From G963674955 sp963674955 (GTDB lineage: Bacteria > Desulfobacterota > Desulfovibrionia > Desulfovibrionales > Desulfovibrionaceae): a stretch of 64,000 bases of DNA. The DNA lies in the NCBI GenBank assembly GCA_963674955.2, contig CAXXKR010000004.1, positions 186,001 to 250,000 on the forward strand. The letters run 5' to 3'. The position numbers were made by a program, and so were the translations under genes. Of the stretch, positions 58,969-64,000 are shown piece after piece. Numbering within the stretch: the stretch's first letter is position 1; each line of letters begins with the position of its first letter. Below the pieces are notes generated by a model. It saw only the letters and a program-made list of their open reading frames with translations, did not search any database and had not been told where the DNA came from.

Positions 58969-59822
58969 GGTTCGCCTATTTTCCGGGGTGCAAGATTCCC
59001 CACCATCTTCCGCAGTATGGGCAATCCGTCCGGGCCGTGTGCGCCGAGTTGGATGTGGAACTTGTTGATTTGGAATTCAACTGCTGCGGCTGGCCGGTCA
59101 GGCATGAAGACCTGCTGGCTTCGGCTTTTTCCGCCGCCCGGAATCTGTCCCTGGCCTTCAGGGCCGGATTGCCCATAATGACGCCCTGCAAATGCTGTTT
59201 CGGCAATCTAAAGCATGCCCAGTCATGGATGCGAGGGAACAGGGAGCTCAGGGACGCGGTAAACGGTCTTTTGAAGAAGGAGGGGCTTCCCTTTCCGGGC
59301 GAAGTGGGTGTGGTCCATCTGCTCACTGTCCTGGACCGTGCCGCGTCCGATGGAATTTTGGGCCAGAGATGCGTCCGGCCCCTCACGGACCTTAAGGTCG
59401 CCTGTCACTATGGGTGTCACGCCTTGAGGCCGGGGCATGTGACCGGGTTTGACGATCCGTTGGCTCCAACGATCTTCGAGCGGACCGTTTCGGCTCTGGG
59501 GGCGGAGCCGGTCAACTGGGATTTGCGCCTCGAGTGTTGCGGCTATCCCCTGAGAGGGGCGGACGACAAGATATCCGAAGCCCTGATGCGCAGGAAACTT
59601 GAGGATGCCCGTCATGCCGGGGCCGATGTTGTGGCCACGGCCTGCACATATTGCCAGCTTCAATTCCAGACGGAGCGGGATAAGCTTCCCCGTGAAGACC
59701 CGCTGCACAAAATGCCCCGAGCGGTGCTGATTTCACATTTGGCGGGGCGGGCCTTGGGCCTGAATGCCGACGAATTGGGCGTTGACGGGAACTTTTTCGA
59801 GTCGGAGGGGATCGGGTTTTAG
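58965..59822 (+). CDS. HdrB-like CCG-domain protein
   Basis: A 285-residue protein with two CCG domains. The first shows FPGCKIP, FNCCGWPVRH and PCKCCFGN. The second shows ACHYGCHALRP, LECCGYPLRG and ACTYCQLQFQ. In heterodisulfide reductase HdrB these cysteines bind non-cubane [4Fe-4S] clusters that reduce a disulfide. Together with the preceding HdrE/C-like protein it could form a GlpABC-linked module that donates to menaquinone or a disulfide partner. Its frame follows the previous gene as ATGA. Confidence 0.87.
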   Translation: MRFAYFPGCKIPHHLPQYGQSVRAVCAELDVELVDLEFNCCGWPVRHEDLLASAFSAARNLSLAFRAGLPIMTPCKCCFGNLKHAQSWMRGNRELRDAVNGLLKKEGLPFPGEVGVVHLLTVLDRAASDGILGQRCVRPLTDLKVACHYGCHALRPGHVTGFDDPLAPTIFERTVSALGAEPVNWDLRLECCGYPLRGADDKISEALMRRKLEDARHAGADVVATACTYCQLQFQTERDKLPREDPLHKMPRAVLISHLAGRALGLNADELGVDGNFFESEGIGF

Positions 59823-59909
59823 GCTGAATTTGTTTATGCTATGCGTGGGGTTGAACAGCAGAGTCCGGGTCCACGCCCAGGGCGCGGCAACCATGCCAGG
59901 AGGATGAAA

Positions 59910-61421
59910 ATGGCCAAATACGTGGGAGCGGTGGATCAGGGAACCACCAGCAGCAGATTCATAATTTTCGACGAACACGGCCGGATAGTGGCTCTGGACC
60001 AGAAGGAGCACAAACAGATTTATCCCAAGCCCGGCTGGGTAGAGCATGATCCCATGGAAATCTGGAACAACACCCAGGAGGTCATAAGGGGCGCGCTGGC
60101 CAAATCCGGCATCAAGGGTTCCGAGTTGGCGGCCATCGGCATCACCAACCAGCGCGAGACCACGGTGGTTTGGGACCGCTACACGGGCAAGCCATTTTAC
60201 AACGCCATCGTCTGGCAATGCACCCGCACCCACGAGCTATGCAAGGAGCTTATCGCCGAAGGTGGTCAGGACCGCTTCCGGGCCAAGACCGGTTTGCCCG
60301 TGGCCACGTATTTCTCGGGCCCGAAGATAAGGTGGATTCTGGACAACGTGCCTGCGGCCAGAATCGCGGCTGAAAAGGGCGAGGCCATGTTCGGGACCAT
60401 TGAATCCTGGGTCATCTGGTGGCTGACGGGCGGCCCCAAGGGCGGTGCGCACGTAACCGACGTGACCAATGCCAGCCGGACCATGCTCATGGATTTGAAG
60501 ACCCTGAAATGGGACGAGGAAATCTTGAAGATAATGGGCGTACCGGCCCAGGGTCTGCCGCGCATAGTTCCCTCGTCGGACGAGAATACATGGGGTCCCA
60601 CTTCCGAAAGCGGTCCCCTCGGCGCACGCGTTCCGGTCTGCGGGGCCGTCGGCGACCAGCAGGCAGCCCTGGTCGGCCAGACCTGCTTCGCTTCGGGCGA
60701 GGCCAAGAACACCTACGGCACCGGCTGTTTTCTGCTCCTGCATACAGGGCATGAGCCCATCGAGTCCAAGCACGGCCTGATCACCACATTGGCCTACCAG
60801 TTCAGCGGCCGCAAGCCCTCCTATTGCCTGGAGGGGTCCATCGCCATTGCCGGCGCCCTGGTTCAGTGGCTTCGGGACAACCTGCAGATGTTCGAGTCCG
60901 CGCCCGAGATCGAGGCCCTGGCCCGCAAGGTGGAGGATACGGGCGGCATGTATATTGTTCCGGCCTTTTCCGGTCTGTTCGCCCCTTATTGGCGTCCCGA
61001 CGCACGCGGAGTGATGGTCGGCCTGACCCGCTACATCAACCGCAACCATATCGCCAGGGCGGTTCTGGAGGCCACGGCCTATCAGACCAAGGACATTGTC
61101 GAGGCCATGAACAAGGATTCGGGAGTGGAGCTCAAGACCCTCAAGGCCGACGGCGGCATGGTCTACAACGAGCTTCTCATGCAGTTTCAGTCCGATCTTC
61201 TGGACGTGCCTGTCATACGCCCCAAGGTGGCGGAGACCACCTGCCTTGGCGCGGCTTATGCGGCTGGCATCGCCGCGGGTTTCTGGTCGGGCCGCGAAGA
61301 GCTTTACAACAATTGGGAAGAGGACAAGACTTGGCAGCCCAACATGGCCGACGAGGTCCGTCAGGCCGGTTACAACGGCTGGAAAAAGGCCGTTGCCCGG
61401 ACTCTGGATTGGGTGGAATAG
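59910..61421 (+). CDS. glpK: Glycerol kinase
   Basis: A 503-residue FGGY-family kinase that phosphorylates imported glycerol to glycerol-3-phosphate. It begins MAKYVGAVDQGTTSSRFIIF, and has the glycerol-site residues in ITNQRETTVVWDRYTGKPFY and YGTGCFLLLHTG. I place the start at 59910, six bases after AGGAGG; the ATG at 59904 would be directly on that sequence. The gene ends the catabolic operon. With GlpSTPQV, GlpA and GlpB it completes a route from glycerol to dihydroxyacetone phosphate. Confidence 0.96.
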   Translation: MAKYVGAVDQGTTSSRFIIFDEHGRIVALDQKEHKQIYPKPGWVEHDPMEIWNNTQEVIRGALAKSGIKGSELAAIGITNQRETTVVWDRYTGKPFYNAIVWQCTRTHELCKELIAEGGQDRFRAKTGLPVATYFSGPKIRWILDNVPAARIAAEKGEAMFGTIESWVIWWLTGGPKGGAHVTDVTNASRTMLMDLKTLKWDEEILKIMGVPAQGLPRIVPSSDENTWGPTSESGPLGARVPVCGAVGDQQAALVGQTCFASGEAKNTYGTGCFLLLHTGHEPIESKHGLITTLAYQFSGRKPSYCLEGSIAIAGALVQWLRDNLQMFESAPEIEALARKVEDTGGMYIVPAFSGLFAPYWRPDARGVMVGLTRYINRNHIARAVLEATAYQTKDIVEAMNKDSGVELKTLKADGGMVYNELLMQFQSDLLDVPVIRPKVAETTCLGAAYAAGIAAGFWSGREELYNNWEEDKTWQPNMADEVRQAGYNGWKKAVARTLDWVE

Positions 61422-61496
61422 AAGTCTGCGTCATTCTTGGAGCCGCCAGCGCTTCGATAAGCGGCAAGCCTCCCTGGTTTAAAGGATAGATAATCA

Positions 61497-61526
61497 GCCC
61501 CCGGCGAACATCGGGGGCTTTTCTTT
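61497..61526 (+). terminator. Terminator of the glp catabolic operon
   Basis: GCCCCCG (61497-61503) pairs with CGGGGGC (61512-61518), with an 8-base loop and then TTTTCTTT. It lies 75 bp after glpK. Confidence 0.85.
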
Positions 61527-61580
61527 GCCTTTTGCTGAAAATTAAAACGGCCTGTAGCTCATGGATTTGGTTTGTGCTAA

Positions 61581-61607
61581 TATAATAGGAACAGAATATC
61601 CTATTAT
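61581..61607 (+). promoter_or_regulatory. Promoter-operator with perfect inverted repeat before the DUF523 gene
   Basis: ATAATAGGA (61582-61590) and TCCTATTAT (61599-61607) form a perfect 9-bp inverted repeat with an 8-bp centre. A consensus -10 box (TATAAT, 61581-61586) overlaps its left arm, so a bound regulator would cover the promoter. The regulator is unknown and not adjacent. Confidence 0.55.
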
Positions 61608-61622
61608 TGTGTAGAGGCGGAA

Positions 61623-62594
61623 ATGGTTGCGAAGCAGGAATGGGGCGGTTCGAAGATTAGGTTGGGAATTGCGAAGTGCCTATTGGGTGAGCGGGTGCGT
61701 TATGACGGCGGCCACAAGCTGGATCGTTATTTGACAGATATATTGGGGAGCTATGTGGAGTGGGTGCCGGTTTGCCCGGAGGTGGAATGCGGCATGGGAA
61801 TACCCCGCGAAGCTGTTCGTCTCGTTGGCGATGCGGAATCGCCAAGGCTTGTTGGCCGTCAGTCTGGTGAGGATTGGACAAAACGGATGAAAGGTTGGGG
61901 AAAGCGGCGTTTGGGCGAGTTGGAAAACGAAAGTATTTGCGGATACGTGTTCAAATATGGTTCTCCGTCCAGTGGCATGAACAGAGTCAAAGTTTACCGT
62001 GACGGCGGCGGTCCCAGTCTTGACGGCGTGGGCCTGTGGGCCGGGATGGTCATGAATCGTTTTCCGGAGTTGCCTTTCGAGGATGAAGGGCGGCTGAACA
62101 ATGCGGTCATACGCGAAAACTTCATTTCACGCGTGTTCACGCTCAGGCGATGGCGCGAGGCCATGGCTGACGGCGGCAGCCCTGGAAAGCTCGTGGAATT
62201 CCATACCCGGCACAAATTGCTTGTCATGGCGCAGAGCGTGGAGATGTATCGGGCCATGGGCAAGGTGGTGGCCGAGTCCGGATCAAAGGATTTTGCCGGG
62301 TTGGTTCCTGAGTATTTCGGGATGCTGTCCAAGGCGTTGTCCTACAAGGCCACAGTCAAGAAGCATGTGAATGTTCTCATGCATGTGTTGGGATATTTTA
62401 AGAAAAACCTTGATTCGGATGAAAAAATGGAATTGCTTGAAATTATAGACCAATATCATAGGGAATTGTTGCCGCTTTCTGTGCCCGTGACCATCGTCAA
62501 CCATTATGTTCGAAAGTACGGACAGAACTATTTGGAAAATCAGTATTATCTTCATCCATATCCTGCGGAACTTATGTTGAGGAATCATGTCTGA
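61623..62594 (+). CDS. DUF523-DUF1722 protein
   Basis: A 323-residue two-domain protein. The N-terminal DUF523 domain (about residues 10-150) has the conserved cysteines in GIAKCLLGERVRYDGGHK and PVCPEVECGMGIPREAVRL. The C-terminal DUF1722 domain (about 190-310) includes LVEFHTRHKLLVMAQ and a YHRELLPLSVPVTIVNHY region. The same pair occurs as YbgA-like proteins, often near photolyase genes. Its role is not established; a link to UV or SOS response is only a guess here. The next gene starts inside its last codons. Confidence 0.85.
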   Translation: MVAKQEWGGSKIRLGIAKCLLGERVRYDGGHKLDRYLTDILGSYVEWVPVCPEVECGMGIPREAVRLVGDAESPRLVGRQSGEDWTKRMKGWGKRRLGELENESICGYVFKYGSPSSGMNRVKVYRDGGGPSLDGVGLWAGMVMNRFPELPFEDEGRLNNAVIRENFISRVFTLRRWREAMADGGSPGKLVEFHTRHKLLVMAQSVEMYRAMGKVVAESGSKDFAGLVPEYFGMLSKALSYKATVKKHVNVLMHVLGYFKKNLDSDEKMELLEIIDQYHRELLPLSVPVTIVNHYVRKYGQNYLENQYYLHPYPAELMLRNHV

Positions 62595-64000
62595 AACTAA
62601 GATGGATATTGCAAAGGTCAAAACGGTGGTTTCCCCTGAAGAGCGGGGCGGGCATACAATATGCGTGCTGGGTGCCACTGGATATGTTGGAGGACGGCTC
62701 GTGCCCCTGCTGCTGGAAAAAGGCTGGCGGGTACGCGCGGTTGGCCGCTCTTCATTCAAGCTGGGCTGCCGTCCATTTGCCTCGCATGAACGGTGCGAGA
62801 TCGCCGAGGCCGACCTGTTTGACCCGGATTCGGTGCGGAAGGCGCTGAAAGGTTGTTTCGCCGCCTACTATCTTGTTCACTCCATGCAGCCGGGCAGCAA
62901 GGATTTCGCGGCCCGGGACCGGATTGCGGCCGACAACATGGTCGCAGCGGCCAGGGACTCGGGCCTTGAGCGCATCATATACCTCAGCGGGCTGATACCC
63001 GACGATCCGCACATCAGCCACCACCTGCGGTCGCGGGCCGAGGTGGGCGAGATACTCTCCGGCGGCGAAGTGCCCTGCACTATACTGCGGGCCGGGGTAA
63101 TAATCGGTTCAGGCAGCGCCTCGTTCGAAATACTGCGCTATCTGGTGGACCGCTTGCCGGTGATGATAACCCCCATGTGGGTGCGCACGGAAACACAGCC
63201 CATCAGCATCCGCGACGTACTCTTCTATCTCTCGGGCTGTCTGGAGCATCCTGAAACCGTTGGCGACGCCTTTGATATCGGCGGTCCCTTCATCGAGACC
63301 TATGAGCGTCTTTTTCGCATCTATCAGGAAGAGGCCGGGCTTCGCAAAAGGCTGATCATACCGGTTCATCTGCTGACGCCCCGCCTGTCCTCCTACTGGC
63401 TGGGTTTCGTGTCGCCCATTCCAGTGGCCCTGGCCAGACCTTTGGTCATGGGACTGCGGAATCGCGTGGTCTGCAAGGACCACCGCATAAGGGAGATCAT
63501 GCCCTGCGAATTGACTGATTGCCGAACCGCCATCAGCCGCGCCCTGGAAAAAGTCAAACAGCAGGTGGTTGATACCTGCTGGTCGGACGCTGGCAGCATG
63601 CATACGCCGGAATGGGTGGCCTGCGGTGACGCCGAATATGCCGGCGGCATGGTCTGCCATACCAGTTACCGCATCCGCTTGCAGGGGTGCCCCGAGGAGC
63701 TCTGGGACAGGGTTTCGGCCATTGGCGGGGATACCGGCTGGTATTGCTGCAAAGCCTTGTGGGGGGTGCGCGGGTGGTTGGACAAGTTGCTGGGCGGGGT
63801 CGGCCTTCGGCGAGGGCGTAGGCACCCCACCCATATAAGTGTTGGAGACGCCCTGGATTTTTGGCGGGTTCTGGATGTGCAGCCGTCGGAGAGGTTGCTC
63901 TTGTTGGCGGAGATGAAGCTGCCAGGCGAGGCGCTGCTGGAATTCATAATGGAACAGATGGACAAGGGCGACACCATCCTGACCGTGACAGCGAGATTTC
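62587..64000 (+). CDS. NAD(P)-binding SDR protein with C-terminal DUF2867 domain (3' partial)
   Basis: The frame is open from 62587 to the end of the window, 471 residues so far, with no stop. The N-terminus is an atypical short-chain dehydrogenase fold with the nucleotide loop VLGATGYVGGRLVPLL and a following YYLVHSM. After about residue 350 comes a DUF2867 domain (MVCHTSYRIRLQGCPEELWD, then HISVGDALDFWRVLDV). This makes it a third DUF2867 protein in the window. Its start overlaps the DUF523 gene by 8 bp. Family members may act on membrane lipids or sugars, but this is not known. Confidence 0.88.
   Translation, partial: MSETKMDIAKVKTVVSPEERGGHTICVLGATGYVGGRLVPLLLEKGWRVRAVGRSSFKLGCRPFASHERCEIAEADLFDPDSVRKALKGCFAAYYLVHSMQPGSKDFAARDRIAADNMVAAARDSGLERIIYLSGLIPDDPHISHHLRSRAEVGEILSGGEVPCTILRAGVIIGSGSASFEILRYLVDRLPVMITPMWVRTETQPISIRDVLFYLSGCLEHPETVGDAFDIGGPFIETYERLFRIYQEEAGLRKRLIIPVHLLTPRLSSYWLGFVSPIPVALARPLVMGLRNRVVCKDHRIREIMPCELTDCRTAISRALEKVKQQVVDTCWSDAGSMHTPEWVACGDAEYAGGMVCHTSYRIRLQGCPEELWDRVSAIGGDTGWYCCKALWGVRGWLDKLLGGVGLRRGRRHPTHISVGDALDFWRVLDVQPSERLLLLAEMKLPGEALLEFIMEQMDKGDTILTVTARF

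Noticed and set aside
1..64000. CRISPR arrays, insertion sequences, attachment sites or rRNA
   Set aside because: I looked for regularly spaced repeats, transposase or integrase motifs and rRNA-like sequence and saw none. tRNA-Lys is followed by a terminator, not by an integrase gene or a repeated tRNA end.

Overview
The window looks like a chromosomal stretch of an anaerobic, motile, nitrogen-fixing, Gram-negative deltaproteobacterium, most plausibly a Desulfovibrio-like sulfate reducer. This assignment is inference. It rests on the flagellar gene order fliR-flhB-flhA-flhF-flhG-fliA, a nifH-nifI1-nifI2-nifD-nifK order typical of anaerobes, heterodisulfide-reductase-like subunits tied to glycerol-3-phosphate oxidation, and lpxC (an outer membrane). 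No mobile element, CRISPR array or rRNA was seen. One tRNA, tRNA-Lys(CTT), is present.

Layout. 1-2250: end of prfA, prmC and lpxC, closed by a bidirectional terminator. 2251-11427 (minus): a flagellar export and regulation operon behind a possible sigma-54 promoter, with three small conserved unknown genes at its 3' end and a frame-broken fliL. 11597-20820: an M23 peptidase, a TtcA-like PP-loop protein, a DUF4340 protein, rpoZ-dnaJ, a protein of unknown function, hisH-hisF, and a CoA-binding/YkgJ/J-domain operon. 20903-28969: an accessory block of small regulators and stress or redox genes (M24 peptidase, MarR, two TetR systems, two DUF2867 paralogues, an acyltransferase, an iron alcohol dehydrogenase). 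28979-31009: dsbD and tRNA-Lys.

31223-45349 is the nitrogen-fixation island. nifV is divergent from one long operon, nifH-nifI1-nifI2-nifD-nifK-(nifB-like)-[2Fe-2S] ferredoxin-GNAT-nifE-nifN-nifB-81-aa protein, which ends at a strong terminator facing convergent nifA. NifHDK is the nitrogenase, NifI1/I2 the PII-type ammonia switch, NifV makes homocitrate, NifB and NifEN build FeMo-co, and NifA activates from sigma-54 promoters. The most unusual gene is the second NifB-like protein, which has lost all three radical-SAM cysteines but keeps the rest of the fold and its NifX-like domain.

47146-61421 is a glycerol island: a GlpSTPQ-DUF2160-GlpV ABC importer and GlpR on the minus strand, and glpA-glpB, an HdrE/C-like membrane Fe-S protein with a CxxCH motif, an HdrB-like protein and glpK on the plus strand. 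The last 2.4 kb holds a DUF523/DUF1722 protein and an SDR-DUF2867 protein that runs off the window.

Four genes (fliL, a tetR, an alcohol dehydrogenase and the glycerol-binding protein) are each interrupted by what looks like a single-base indel. Such a density in otherwise intact operons suggests either sequence error or recent strain-level gene decay. The sequence alone cannot separate these.
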